This document shows, piece by piece, positions 46,306-55,504 of a stretch of DNA of 64,000 nt. The notes under the pieces are model-generated. The model made no database searches. It saw only the letters and a program-made list of their open reading frames with translations, and had not been told where the DNA came from. The stretch covers positions 186,001 through 250,000 of the forward strand of contig JAHRFE010000004.1 in assembly GCA_019084245.1 (NCBI GenBank), written 5' to 3'. The stretch's first letter is position 1. Every line of letters starts with the position of its first letter. Position numbers and translations under genes: made by a program. The DNA is from Hoeflea sp. Its GTDB lineage: Bacteria > Pseudomonadota > Alphaproteobacteria > Rhizobiales > Rhizobiaceae.

Positions 46306-47601
46306 TCAGATCTTTTCGAGGCCGCACCAGCGGGCGATAAACAAAGCGGTCGCCTGGGTCACCCGGCGGACCGACTCAAGCTCGACCCGCTCGTTGAAGC
46401 CGTGGATGGCTTCGGCGCGGGGACCGTAGACCAGCGCCGGCGTGTCGGCATAGAGGCCAAAGAAGCGGGCGTCGGTGGTGGCGGTGATGGCGATCCTGTC
46501 GAGCGATACGCCGGTGACGGTGTGGTGGGCCTGCTCCAGCGCCGAGATCGCCTGGGCGGCACCCGCCGAACGGTCCTCGGACAACGCGTATCCTTGCGCG
46601 TGAAAGCCGTGATAGACGATCTCAGGCGCGTTTTCTTTCAAGAACGGATGCGAGCGCGCCGCGTCGTTGAGCACCGCCTCGATCTCGCGTTTGGCCGCCT
46701 CGATATCCTGGCCGGGAAAAAGGCCCATGCGCACGTCAAACACGCACCAGGCAGGGACCGAACTGGTCCAGTCGCCGCCCTCGATTTTTCCAATGTTGAG
46801 ATTGAGCGCGTGGCTGTGGCCGGCATAGTCGGCATGGCGGCGCTCGGCCGCGTTCCAACGGTGCTCCATCTCGTGCAGCGCCGCAATCAGCGGGATCGCC
46901 GCCTCGATGGCGTTCGAGCCGCTGCCGGCATAGGCGACGTGGACCGGAATGCCCTTGAGATGCACCTGGAACCAGATCACGCCCACTTGCGCGGTGACGA
47001 GCTGTTCGGAAAACGGTTCGGGGATCAGCGCCGCATCGGCGCGGTAGCCGCGCTGCAGGCAGGCGAGCGCGCCGTTGCCGGTGCATTCTTCCTCGACCAC
47101 GGACTGGAGGAACACATCGCCCGCGGGCGCGAGGCCGATGTGACGGAGCGCATCGAGCGCGAACAGGTTGGAGGCGAGCCCCGCCTTCATGTCGCCGGCG
47201 CCGCGGCCGTACATCCAGCCGTCCGCGATGCGCGGCGCGAAGGGCGGCGTGTCCCACATGTCGAGCGGGCCTTCGGGCACCACGTCGATGTGGCCGTTGA
47301 GGATCAGGCTCCTGCCGTTGCGGCTCTGGCTGCGGTGGCTGCCCACCACATTGACCGCGTCGTCGTAAGAACCGATCACCGGCGAGAAGCCTGGCAGGTG
47401 GGCGATATCAGCCACATCGATCTGCCAGCGGTCGACATCGTAGCCGCGCGCGGACATTTCGGCCGCCATGAAGTCCTGCGCCGACTGTTCGTTGCCGCGG
47501 GTCGAGGCATGGGAGGTGAGCTCGGAGAGGAACTCGATCTCGCGGTCGAACACGGCATCGACGGCGCTGAGGATCGCGGTTTCGTCGTCGGGGTTGATCA
47601 T
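46306..47601 (-). CDS. M20 family deacylase (ArgE/DapE-type)
   Basis: A 431-aa binuclear-zinc amidohydrolase. Metal and catalytic motifs are LNGHIDVVPEG, GRGAGDMKAG, QSVVEEECTGNG (general base Glu) and a late HGFNE with a zinc His. A dimerisation domain sits in between (about 195-310). ArgE/DapE relatives release an amino acid from its N-acyl form. In this operon it probably removes an acyl group from the imported compound or an intermediate. A 12-bp gap to the thiolase gene. Confidence 0.93.
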   Translation of the reverse strand: MINPDDETAILSAVDAVFDREIEFLSELTSHASTRGNEQSAQDFMAAEMSARGYDVDRWQIDVADIAHLPGFSPVIGSYDDAVNVVGSHRSQSRNGRSLILNGHIDVVPEGPLDMWDTPPFAPRIADGWMYGRGAGDMKAGLASNLFALDALRHIGLAPAGDVFLQSVVEEECTGNGALACLQRGYRADAALIPEPFSEQLVTAQVGVIWFQVHLKGIPVHVAYAGSGSNAIEAAIPLIAALHEMEHRWNAAERRHADYAGHSHALNLNIGKIEGGDWTSSVPAWCVFDVRMGLFPGQDIEAAKREIEAVLNDAARSHPFLKENAPEIVYHGFHAQGYALSEDRSAGAAQAISALEQAHHTVTGVSLDRIAITATTDARFFGLYADTPALVYGPRAEAIHGFNERVELESVRRVTQATALFIARWCGLEKI

Positions 47602-47612
47602 GGGTCTCGCTC

Positions 47613-48269
47613 CTAGAATGTCGGGATCGGTCCGTCGGGCGCGATCAGCAGCGCGCCGGTGGCCGCGCGCACCTCAGCCAGCGTCACGCCCTCGGCCAGC
47701 TCAATGAGATGCAAGCCGTCGTGCTCGACATCGCAGACCGCCATGTCGGTGTAAATGCGGTTGACACAGCCCATGGCGGTCAGCGGCAGGGTACAGCGGT
47801 CGAGGATCTTGGGATTGCCGTGCTTGTCGGTGTGCGTCGTCAGCACGCCGACGCGGCGCGCCTTCTGCGCCAGTTCGATGGCGCCGCCGACGCCGGCGGC
47901 GGACTTGCCCGGGATGATCCAGTTGGCGAGATCGCCATTGGCGGCGACCTCGAAGGCGCCGAGCAGGGTCAGATCGAGCCGCCCTCCCCGCACCAGCGCA
48001 AACGACACGGCGCTGTCGAAGAACGAGCCGCCGGGCGCGCAGGTGATGTAGCCGCCGCCGGCGTCGATCAGGTTGCGGTCCTCCTGCCCCGGCGCCGTGA
48101 GGCCGCCGACGCCGGCAATGCCGTTTTCGGAATGCAGGCAGACCGGGCAATCGGCGGCGACATGCGCCATCACCTGCGTCGGCAGGCCGATACCGAGATT
48201 GACGGTCATGCCGGGGGTGATGTCGCGCGCGGCGCGGGCGAGCATTCGGTTCTTAGCGCTGGACGACAC
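47613..48269 (-). CDS. 3-oxoacid CoA-transferase, subunit B
   Basis: A 218-aa beta subunit of a family I CoA-transferase. HSENGIAGVG holds the catalytic Glu (about residue 48) that forms the glutamyl-CoA thioester; NLGIGLPTQV and the GGAFFDS-like segment (here GGSFFDSAVSFALVRGG) are also typical. The start is GTG 48269, overlapping the alpha subunit gene by 17 bases; an internal ATG at 48245 would cut into the conserved N-terminus. It transfers CoA, usually from succinyl-CoA or acetyl-CoA, to an oxo acid. Confidence 0.95.
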   Translation of the reverse strand: MSSSAKNRMLARAARDITPGMTVNLGIGLPTQVMAHVAADCPVCLHSENGIAGVGGLTAPGQEDRNLIDAGGGYITCAPGGSFFDSAVSFALVRGGRLDLTLLGAFEVAANGDLANWIIPGKSAAGVGGAIELAQKARRVGVLTTHTDKHGNPKILDRCTLPLTAMGCVNRIYTDMAVCDVEHDGLHLIELAEGVTLAEVRAATGALLIAPDGPIPTF

Positions 48270-48948
48270 CGTAGACCTCCATCAGCTGTTCAGGCAGGGC
48301 GACCAGGTGATCGACGAAGGGCGCGGGTGTGTGCACGGCGTCCGGATCGATGCCGCCGATCTCCACGATGGTCTCGGCCTCGGCGATGGTGCAGTTGGCC
48401 GCCATCGCCATCAGCGGATTGAAATTCCGCGCCGTCGCCGCGTAGACGAGATTGCCGAACGTGTCAGCGCGGGCCGCATGCACCAGCGCGAAATCGGCTT
48501 CCAGCGCGGGCTCGATCAGCCAGGTCGCGCCATCCATCTCGACCGTCTGCTTGCCCTCGGAGAGCAGCGTGCCGATACCGATGTCGGTGACGAAGCCCTT
48601 GAGGCCGGCGCCGGCCGCGCGGATGCGCTCGGCCAGGATCCCCTGGGCCACGAATTCGACCTCGATCTCGCCCGCATTCATCATCCGCACGGCGTTGCCG
48701 TTGAGCCCGACATGGCTGGTGATCAGCCGCCTGACCATGCCGGCGGACAGCAGCCAGTCCACACCCATGCCGGGCTCGTTGGCGTCGTTCTTGATGATGG
48801 TGAGGTTCTTGGGGCCGTGCCGGACCAGTTCCTCGATCAGCGTGAACGGCGTTCCAGGTACGCCGAAGCCGCCGATCATGACGCGCGCGCCATCGCGGAT
48901 CTGCGCGATGGCGTCTGTCAGATCCGTGGATTTGTCCAATACGGGCAT
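48253..48948 (-). CDS. 3-oxoacid CoA-transferase, subunit A
   Basis: A 231-aa alpha subunit paired with the next gene. The glycine-rich CoA-binding loop GARVMIGGFGVPGTP is near residue 20; GNAVRMMNAGEIEVEFVAQGILAERIRAAGAG is the standard mid-region of the AtoD/PcaI type. Its start overlaps the aminotransferase stop (TAATG). Members act on acetoacetate, 3-oxoadipate or related 3-oxoacids; the specificity here is not readable from sequence. Confidence 0.95.
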   Translation of the reverse strand: MPVLDKSTDLTDAIAQIRDGARVMIGGFGVPGTPFTLIEELVRHGPKNLTIIKNDANEPGMGVDWLLSAGMVRRLITSHVGLNGNAVRMMNAGEIEVEFVAQGILAERIRAAGAGLKGFVTDIGIGTLLSEGKQTVEMDGATWLIEPALEADFALVHAARADTFGNLVYAATARNFNPLMAMAANCTIAEAETIVEIGGIDPDAVHTPAPFVDHLVALPEQLMEVYGVVQR

Positions 48949-50306
48949 TATCCAGTCACCGGCAGGTTCATCTCATGGGCCATGGCGTCGAGGCACTCGA
49001 TCAGTGTGCCGATGATTTCGCCGATTTGCGGCTCGGTGATGATCAGCGGCGGGCAGACCAGGAAGTGATCGCCCTCATGCCCGCCGCGAGTGCGGCGCGA
49101 ATAGATGATCAGGCCGCGCTCGTAAGCCAGATCGACCAGCCGGTTGTAGGCGTTGAGGCCCTTGGGCAGTGGCGTCATGGTCTCGCGATCGGAGACCAGC
49201 TCGAAGGCCAGAAGCAAGCCCTTGCCGCGCACGTCGCCGATGAAGGGAAAGCGATCCATCAGCCCGGTGAGTTCGGCCTTGAGCAGGTCGCCCATCACGC
49301 GGGCGTTGTCGACGAGGCCCAGCCGGTCCATCTCCTCGAGCACCGCGCAGCCGGCGGCGCAGGCGAGCGGATTGCCGGCATAGGTGAAGCCGTGCATGAA
49401 GCCTCCGGCGTCGAGCACCTTGTCGACTATGGCGTTTTTCGCCACCATCGCGCCGAGCGGCGCATAACCCGCGGCAAAGCCCTTCGACAGCGCCACGATG
49501 TCCGGGATCACGCCCCAGTGTTCCGAGGCCACGAAGGCGCCGGTACGGCCGGCTCCGGTCATGACCTCGTCATAGACCAGCAGGATGCCGAACTCGTCGC
49601 AGATCTCGCGGATGCGGCCGTAATAGCTGTCGGGCGCCACCAGCGCGCCGGTGGAGGCGCCGCCGACCGGCTCCATGATGAAGGCCAGCACGGTCTCGGG
49701 GCCCTGGGCGACGATCTCGTCGCGCAGCATGTCGGCGTATTTGAGCCCGCGGTCGTGATCCGAGAGATTGTCGCGGTCGAGATAGCACAGCGGTGCGGCG
49801 ATCTTCGGCATCGGCCGGAACATCGCCTCGAACGGCTTGGTCAGCGGGTCGTAGCCGGTCAAGGCAACCGCGCCGAGCGTGCCGCCGTGATAGGAGGGAA
49901 ACCGCGAGATCACCTTCCAGCGGCTCGCCTCACCGATGGCCAGCGTGTACTGCCGGGCGAGCTTGATGGCGCTTTCCACCGCCTCCGAACCGCCCGAGAC
50001 AAAGAACACCCGGTCGAGTTCCTCGGGCATGCGCTGCGCCGTCATCCGCGCCAGCGTCTCCGCCGCCTCGTTCTGGAAATGCAGCCGGTAGCCGAAGGTG
50101 GCCTTGTCCATCTGCGCCTTCATCGCAGCCAGCACATTGGGATTGGAATGGCCGATATTGGACACCATCGCGCCGCTCGAGCCGTCGAGATAGCGCTTTC
50201 CGGTGGTGTCGTAGAGATAGATGCCTTCCGACCGGTCGAGCATCGGCCGCGTGAGCCGGGACTGGTAGAAGAGATTGGATGTGAGGTCTGCGCCGCTGGT
50301 CTTCAC
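48948..50306 (-). CDS. Class III (omega-type) PLP-dependent aminotransferase
   Basis: A 452-aa fold-type I enzyme. The PLP region is FFVSGGSEAVESAIKLARQY, with FPSYHGGTLGAVALTG, then LLVYDEVMTGAGRTG and the Schiff-base Lys275 in DIVALSKGFAAGYAPLGAM. It belongs to the large COG0160/0161 group acting on omega- or beta-amino groups. The start is GTG 50306 with AAAGGA upstream. In the operon it should turn an amino acid into the oxo acid that the CoA-transferase then activates. Confidence 0.95.
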   Translation of the reverse strand: MKTSGADLTSNLFYQSRLTRPMLDRSEGIYLYDTTGKRYLDGSSGAMVSNIGHSNPNVLAAMKAQMDKATFGYRLHFQNEAAETLARMTAQRMPEELDRVFFVSGGSEAVESAIKLARQYTLAIGEASRWKVISRFPSYHGGTLGAVALTGYDPLTKPFEAMFRPMPKIAAPLCYLDRDNLSDHDRGLKYADMLRDEIVAQGPETVLAFIMEPVGGASTGALVAPDSYYGRIREICDEFGILLVYDEVMTGAGRTGAFVASEHWGVIPDIVALSKGFAAGYAPLGAMVAKNAIVDKVLDAGGFMHGFTYAGNPLACAAGCAVLEEMDRLGLVDNARVMGDLLKAELTGLMDRFPFIGDVRGKGLLLAFELVSDRETMTPLPKGLNAYNRLVDLAYERGLIIYSRRTRGGHEGDHFLVCPPLIITEPQIGEIIGTLIECLDAMAHEMNLPVTG

Positions 50307-50307
50307 G

Positions 50308-51075
50308 TTAATTCTGTCCTTTCAGGTGCTTTCGCAGGAAATTCCTGGTGCGCTCATTGGCCGGGTTCTTGAAGATCACTTCCGGCGGGCCTTCCTCGAC
50401 AACGACGCCCTGGTCCATGAACAGCACCCGGTCGCAGACGTCCTGGGCGAATCCCATCTCGTGGGTGACGATGATCATGGTCATGTGCTCTTCGGCGAGC
50501 TGCTTCATCACCAGGTTGACCTCCTCGACCAGTTCCGGGTCGAGCGCCGAGGTGGCTTCGTCAAACAGCATCACCTTGGGCTTCATGGCGAGCGCCCGGG
50601 CGATGGCGACGCGCTGCTTCTGGCCGCCCGAAAGCTGGGAGGGGTAGTAGTCGATCCGGTCCAAGAGCCCGACCTTGTTCAACTGCTCGACGGCGAGCGC
50701 ATCGGCCTCGGTTTTCGAGATGCCCTTGAGCATCTTCGGCGCCAGCGTGATGTTGTCGCGCACGTTCAAATGCGGGAACAGGTTGAAGTGCTGGAACACC
50801 ATGCCGATGTTCTGGCGCACGGCATTGATATGGGCCTCGTACTGGCGGGTGGGGAGCGCCTTGTTGACCTGGGTGTCCTCGAGCCAGACCTCGCCCGAAG
50901 TCAGCGGATCGAGATCGTTGATGGCGCGCAGCAGCGTCGACTTGCCCGAGCCGCTGGGGCCGATGATGGCGACGATCTGGCCGCGCTTGACCTGCAGGCT
51001 GATGTCTTTGAGCACCTCAAGCGAGCCGTAGCTCTTGGCCGCATTCCTGATGTCGATGATGGGTCTGTCGGTCAT
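50308..51075 (-). CDS. Polar amino acid ABC transporter, ATPase
   Basis: A 255-aa GlnQ/HisP-type ATPase. Walker [11 protein letters not shown]-loop [12 protein letters not shown], signature [16 protein letters not shown], Walker [15 protein letters not shown] and the H-loop [11 protein letters not shown] 51075 is chosen since [17 protein letters not shown] is the usual opening; the frame extends upstream into the permease gene without meaning. It energises import together with the two permeases and the binding protein of this operon. Confidence 0.96.
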   Translation of the reverse strand: MTDRPIIDIRNAAKSYGSLEVLKDISLQVKRGQIVAIIGPSGSGKSTLLRAINDLDPLTSGEVWLEDTQVNKALPTRQYEAHINAVRQNIGMVFQHFNLFPHLNVRDNITLAPKMLKGISKTEADALAVEQLNKVGLLDRIDYYPSQLSGGQKQRVAIARALAMKPKVMLFDEATSALDPELVEEVNLVMKQLAEEHMTMIIVTHEMGFAQDVCDRVLFMDQGVVVEEGPPEVIFKNPANERTRNFLRKHLKGQN

Positions 51076-51092
51076 GAATGTCCCTCCGGGCC

Positions 51093-51749
51093 TCAGCGGG
51101 CGAGCTGGATGCGCCGTTCGATGCGGCGCAGTCCGGCCTCGAGGCCAAGGTTGATGACGTAGTAGCAGGCAGCCGCCGCGACATAGAACTCGAACGGCCG
51201 GAAGGTGCGCGAGATCGCCATCTGCGAAGACAGCGTCAGTTCCGCCACCCCGATCACCGAGACCAGCGCCGAATCCTTCAAGAGCGCGATCATGTTGTTG
51301 CCGATCGGCGGGATCACCGAACGCACCGCCTGCGGCACGATGATCTTGCGCAGGGTCTGCATGCGGCTCAGCCCCAGCGTGCGCGCGCCCTCGTACTGGC
51401 CCTTGTCGACAGCCAGAATGCCCGACTGGATGATGTCGGAATTGTAGACCGTGTAATGCAGCCCCAGGCCGATGACGCCCGCAACGAAGGCCGGCAGGTC
51501 GATGCCGATCTGGATCAGGCCGAAATAGATCAGGAACAGCTGCAGAAGCAGCGGCGTGCCCATGAACAGCCAGGCAAACAGCCGGAACGGCAGCCGGATG
51601 ATGCGCGGGGCGTAGAGCGCGATGACGGCAAAGACGATGCCGCCGAAGAAGCTCAGGATCGCCGCCGACACGGTGATGGCGATGGTCCACAGCGCGCCGG
51701 TGAACAGCGCCCCCGCGAAAGGCGGCACGACGGAAAAATCAAGACCCAT
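51093..51749 (-). CDS. Polar amino acid ABC transporter, permease 1
   Basis: A 218-aa HisM/GlnP-type permease with about five membrane helices. The EAA loop contacting the ATPase is [30 protein letters not shown], close to the amino-acid-permease consensus. It lies 17 bp from the ATPase gene and 30 bp from the second permease gene. Confidence 0.95.
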   Translation of the reverse strand: MGLDFSVVPPFAGALFTGALWTIAITVSAAILSFFGGIVFAVIALYAPRIIRLPFRLFAWLFMGTPLLLQLFLIYFGLIQIGIDLPAFVAGVIGLGLHYTVYNSDIIQSGILAVDKGQYEGARTLGLSRMQTLRKIIVPQAVRSVIPPIGNNMIALLKDSALVSVIGVAELTLSSQMAISRTFRPFEFYVAAAACYYVINLGLEAGLRRIERRIQLAR

Positions 51750-51779
51750 GACAGCCTCCGGACCTGGTCAAACGCACGG

Positions 51780-52427
51780 TCATTTGAGCGCCGCGCGGCG
51801 GTCGAGCCAGTTCACGCCGAGCCCGGTGACATAGATGATTGCCATGTAGAGAAGGCCCGCCAGCAGGAACATCTCGAACGGCTTGTAGGTGGAGCCGATA
51901 TAGCGCTGGGCGGTGTAGGTGAGCTCGACCACGGAGATCGCCGCCACCAGCGCCGTGCCCTTGATCAGCGCGTTGATGTTGACGCCCAGCGGCCGGATCA
52001 TGAGTCTCAACGCCTGCGGCAGGGTCACCGAGCGGAAGGTCTCGAAGCGGCTCAGCCCCAGCGTCCGCGCCGCCTCGTTCTGCCCCCGGTCGACCGAGAT
52101 GATGGCGCCGCGCATGGTCTCGGTCATGTAGGCGCCGATGTTGAAGCCGAGCGCCAGCACGCCTGCTTCGAACGCCTCGAGCTGGATGCCGACCTGCGGG
52201 CCGCCGAAATAGAGGATGAACACCTGGATCAGCGCCGGCGTACCGCGGATGACGCTGACATAAGTGGCGCCGATGAACCTGAGCGCGGGCGAGCGCGACA
52301 GCCGTGCGGCGGCCCCGAGCGCGCCGCACATCAGCCCCATCGCCCCCGACAGCAGCGACAGCTGGATCGTCACCCACGCCGCCTTGAGGAAGAACGGGAA
52401 GATGCGAATCATCAAATCTGTATCCAT
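51780..52427 (-). CDS. Polar amino acid ABC transporter, permease 2
   Basis: A 215-aa HisQ/GlnP-type permease with about five helices. EAA loop: [33 protein letters not shown] 52427 has a GAGGAGG site at the right distance, so the long open extension upstream is rejected. The two permeases are paralogues and should form the membrane heterodimer. Confidence 0.95.
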   Translation of the reverse strand: MDTDLMIRIFPFFLKAAWVTIQLSLLSGAMGLMCGALGAAARLSRSPALRFIGATYVSVIRGTPALIQVFILYFGGPQVGIQLEAFEAGVLALGFNIGAYMTETMRGAIISVDRGQNEAARTLGLSRFETFRSVTLPQALRLMIRPLGVNINALIKGTALVAAISVVELTYTAQRYIGSTYKPFEMFLLAGLLYMAIIYVTGLGVNWLDRRAALK

Positions 52428-52468
52428 AGCGCGCCTCCTCCCCGTTTGGCCGTGATGCCGGGCAATGC

Positions 52469-53260
52469 TCAGTGATGGTCCTTGCGCGGCAGAAGCGGCA
52501 GGGCGCGGATTTCGCGCACCAGCTCGACGGTCGCATTGATGGCGGCGTCGAGGAACAGCTTGCCGTTCTCGGCGGTCGCCACCGTCGGGTCGCCCATGGT
52601 GCCGTCCTCGGAGACCGACGACCACCAGCGCATCAGCATGGCCTTGCCGCCGCTGCCCGCAAGGTCAAGATTGAAGAACTTGCTGCCGGGATTGTGGGCA
52701 ATCTGTTTGGTGGCCTTGGAAAGGTCGACGAGATCGGGATGCAGGTGCATGTAGATCGCCGCCTCGAATTCGCAGGCATGCGCGATGCCGCCGGTTTCCG
52801 ACTTGCGGATGGCGTTGATCTCCTTGGAGATCAGGTTCCAGTAGGAGCACGAGACGCACAGCACTTCGGACTGGATGACGGTCTTGCGGGCGGCGAGATC
52901 GAGCACCGGATGATTCGATCCGTGCGAATTCAAGAGCAGGATCCGGCGGAAGCCGTGATGGGCGAGCGACTTTGTGACGTCGGTGATGAACGAGATCAGC
53001 GTCTCGGGCTCGACCCAGATGACGCCGGGGAAATCCTTGTGATGCTCGTTGAAGCCGTAGGGAATGGGCGGCATCACCAGGATGTCCTCGGGTGCGAGCT
53101 TCGCCGCCCCTTGCGCCACCGCCATGCCCAGCACCGTGTCGGTGTCGAGCGGCATGTGGTTGCCGTGGTCCTCGGTGGCCGACACCGAGAGGATGACCAC
53201 CCGGTCCTTGTCCGCATCGCGGACCTCTTCGACAGTCAACTGGCCGTAATTCGTCTTCAT
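52469..53260 (-). CDS. Creatininase-family amidohydrolase
   Basis: A 263-aa member of the creatininase family, which opens lactam or amide bonds with two divalent metals. Expected ligands are visible: Glu30 and His32 in SATEDHGNHMPLDTD, with Asp41, His in LLLNSHGSNHPVLD, and Glu in IAHACEFEAAIYMHLHPDLVD. Family activities include creatinine, formamidopyrimidine and cyclic or formyl amides. The gene sits between the binding protein and the permeases, so it probably acts early on the imported compound. Creatinine itself is possible, but the aminotransferase/CoA-transferase/thiolase set would not be needed for it. Confidence 0.93.
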   Translation of the reverse strand: MKTNYGQLTVEEVRDADKDRVVILSVSATEDHGNHMPLDTDTVLGMAVAQGAAKLAPEDILVMPPIPYGFNEHHKDFPGVIWVEPETLISFITDVTKSLAHHGFRRILLLNSHGSNHPVLDLAARKTVIQSEVLCVSCSYWNLISKEINAIRKSETGGIAHACEFEAAIYMHLHPDLVDLSKATKQIAHNPGSKFFNLDLAGSGGKAMLMRWWSSVSEDGTMGDPTVATAENGKLFLDAAINATVELVREIRALPLLPRKDHH

Positions 53261-53365
53261 CGCGTCTTGTCCTCGCGGGCCTGCATGCCGCAGGCGATCC
53301 TACCCTGAAAAAAGCCCCCCGCGCAGGGACCTGACCGCCGCGCGAGGGGAGAAATTCCTACAAGA

Positions 53366-54142
53366 TCAGCGGATGTCGCCGCCGACCCATTCATTGGCGA
53401 TTTCGACATAGGTGCCGTCCGCCTGCATCTCGTCGAGTGCCTTCTGCATTTCGGCCTTGAGCTCCGGATTGCCCTGGCGGATGGCGATGCCCGCGCCGAC
53501 GGATTCGGTTTCGAGGTCGCTGAGCGCGACCAGATCGCGGCCGCTTTCCTTGGCGGCGAGGATCACGGCGACCGAGTCGGCGATGATCGCGTCAACGCGG
53601 CCGTTCTCGATTTCGAGCAGCAGTTCGGGAAGGCCCTTGTAGGTCTTGACCTCATAGCCCTGCTCACGCGCCCACTGTTCATGGGTTTCGCCGAGCGTCA
53701 CGCCGACGGTGGCGTCGGAAAGCTGGCTGACGCTGGTGATCGGCGAGCCGGCCTTGGTGAAGATCGCACGCTTGGTGGTGTAGTAGGGTCCGACGAAATC
53801 CACCACCTTGAGGCGTTCCTCGGTGATCGACATGGAGCCGACGATGGCGTCGAACTTGTTGGCGAGAAGGCCGCCGATGATGCCGTCCCATGCGGTGGTG
53901 ACGATTTCCGCCTCAAGCCCCATGCGCTTGGCGATCTCGGTGCCGATGGCGGCGTCGAAGCCCACCACTTCGTTCTGCTCGTTGACGAAGTTGAAGGGCG
54001 GATAGGCGCCGCTCATGGCGATGCGCATCACGCCCTTTTCCTTGATGGTGGCCAGTTCGTCGGCGGCGACATGGCCGGCCGACATGAAGGCAAACGACCC
54101 GGCTGCAAGCACGGTCGCTATGATCTTTGTAAACGCGTTCAT
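53366..54142 (-). CDS. Polar amino acid ABC transporter, substrate-binding protein
   Basis: A 258-aa periplasmic binding protein (SBP_bac_3). Signal peptide MNAFTKIIATVLAAGSFAFMSAGHVAAD, then the usual GVMRIAMSGAYPPFNFVNEQNEVVGFD with the amino acid-binding aromatic region, and MSITEERLKVVDFVGPYY. The first lobe carries GFDAAIGTEIAKRMG. First gene of the ten-gene operon; LysR is divergent, 160 bp away. The conserved family motifs imply an alpha-amino-acid-like moiety in the ligand. Confidence 0.95.
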   Translation of the reverse strand: MNAFTKIIATVLAAGSFAFMSAGHVAADELATIKEKGVMRIAMSGAYPPFNFVNEQNEVVGFDAAIGTEIAKRMGLEAEIVTTAWDGIIGGLLANKFDAIVGSMSITEERLKVVDFVGPYYTTKRAIFTKAGSPITSVSQLSDATVGVTLGETHEQWAREQGYEVKTYKGLPELLLEIENGRVDAIIADSVAVILAAKESGRDLVALSDLETESVGAGIAIRQGNPELKAEMQKALDEMQADGTYVEIANEWVGGDIR

Positions 54143-54277
54143 GTGACGCCCTTTTCTGTTCCAGCTTGATTCTATGAAGTGCCGGACTGGTCTGCCGCTC
54201 CGGGGGTTTGGCCTCAGCCGCATCAGTCCTGAATGATTTTGTCGCATGGCGGTTTACTATGGATCAAACAAATATTA

Positions 54278-54294
54278 TCTATCCCAACTATAGA
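54278..54294. promoter_or_regulatory. LysR-type binding site
   Basis: TCTAT-N7-ATAGA is a perfect dyad containing the T-N11-A core of LysR boxes. It lies 8 bases before the LysR start, in the A/T-rich divergent region, fitting both autoregulation and control of the operon that starts at 54142. Confidence 0.6.
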
Positions 54295-54302
54295 CAGGAT
54301 TT

Positions 54303-55259
54303 ATGATGCAGCCCTACGAACAGCGCTTCCCCTGGAACCTCGACTGGAACCTGCTCAGGACCTTCATGATCGTCGTCGACCAGAAGGGCCTGACCCGCGC
54401 CGCCGAGTTCCTGGGCGTCACCCAGCCGACGATCTCGAGCGCGCTCAAGCGGCTCGAAACCACCGTCGGCGTCTCGCTGGTCGACCGCCGCCCGGGCAAT
54501 TTTGCCGTGAGCGAGGCCGGCCAGGTGCTCTACCAGGAATGCAACGCACTGTTCGGCGCGGTCTCGCAGATTCCGGGCCTGATCAACAAGGCGCAAAGGC
54601 GCGTGAGCGGCCACATCAACATCGTCATGACCAGCCATGTCGTTTCCCGGCATCTCGACCGGGTTCTCTACGAGTTCAATGCGGATCATCCGGGCGTCAC
54701 CTATTCGCTGTCGATCGCCGAGAGCTCGGAGGTCATGAACCGGGTCAGGCAGAACCGCGCGACGCTCGGCATCTGCCTGATGCGCGACCCCGACCCGGCG
54801 CTGCTGGCAAAGCCGCTTTACCGCGAGCGGTTCGCGCTCTATTGCGGCCCGCGCCACCGGCTCTACGGCAAGACCCAGATCAAGTTGGGCGAGCTTCAGG
54901 GCGAGAACTCGGTGTCGTTCCAGACGGAGGTCGAGAGCGGACCGCTGTTCCTGCTGGCGCAATTGCGCGAACGCGCGTTGCTCAATCCCGAGATCAAGGG
55001 CGTCTCCGCCAATCTGCCGGAAGTGCGCCGCATGATCGTCGCAGGCATCGGCGTCGGCGCCCTGCCCGTCCATGTCGCGCACCGCGATGTCGAGGCGGGG
55101 CTGCTCTGGCCGCTGCCGCCCTATTCCGGACTGCCCACGGCCGACATCTTCTTCGTCAGGAACCCGCGCCGCAGCATGAACCCGGCGGAAAACGTGCTGG
55201 TCTCGGCCATCGAGGATCTGATCGAAACGACGCCGATCACTGAGCGCACCTATCCGTGA
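54303..55259 (+). CDS. LysR-family regulator of the catabolic operon
   Basis: A 318-aa regulator. The helix-turn-helix lies at residues 18-75 (LLRTFMIVVDQKGLTRAAEFLGVTQPTISSALKRLETTVGVSLVDR). The co-inducer domain starts near residue 103 (GHINIVMTSHVVSRHLDRVL). It is divergent from the ten-gene operon, with a LysR box between, so it is the probable activator responding to the imported compound or its breakdown product. Confidence 0.93.
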   Translation: MMQPYEQRFPWNLDWNLLRTFMIVVDQKGLTRAAEFLGVTQPTISSALKRLETTVGVSLVDRRPGNFAVSEAGQVLYQECNALFGAVSQIPGLINKAQRRVSGHINIVMTSHVVSRHLDRVLYEFNADHPGVTYSLSIAESSEVMNRVRQNRATLGICLMRDPDPALLAKPLYRERFALYCGPRHRLYGKTQIKLGELQGENSVSFQTEVESGPLFLLAQLRERALLNPEIKGVSANLPEVRRMIVAGIGVGALPVHVAHRDVEAGLLWPLPPYSGLPTADIFFVRNPRRSMNPAENVLVSAIEDLIETTPITERTYP

Positions 55260-55352
55260 GCGCCATGCGCGCGGCGTGAGTGTCTCCGCGGAAGTCATCC
55301 GACCTTTTGCCGAGACACCGAAAGCTCAGGCCCCCTCGTTTTTCACAGTGAA

Positions 55353-55366
55353 ACAGCTTACGCTGT
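55353..55366. promoter_or_regulatory. Palindrome upstream of luxR, possible lux box
   Basis: ACAGC-TTAC-GCTGT, a perfect 5-bp dyad, about 140 bp before the LuxR-type gene. Lux/tra boxes are 18-20 bp dyads of similar character, but this one is shorter and no consensus can be claimed. The rest of the 245-bp leader is T- and G-rich (55430-55490) with no gene. Confidence 0.35.
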
Positions 55367-55504
55367 GTGCGGGGCAGAATTGGGGTGGCTTCGGGACTCT
55401 GCATCTCAATTTCCGGCAATTGCCCCATATATTTTTGTGGGTTAGGGTGGTTTTGGTGGGGTGGTTTTGACCAATCAGAAAAAAATCTTGTCGCGGCCGA
55501 GCCC

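Noticed and set aside
46195-50372. Long plus-strand frames opposite the M20, CoA-transferase and aminotransferase genes
   Set aside because: Each lies fully antisense to a gene with clear catalytic motifs and has no recognisable domain.
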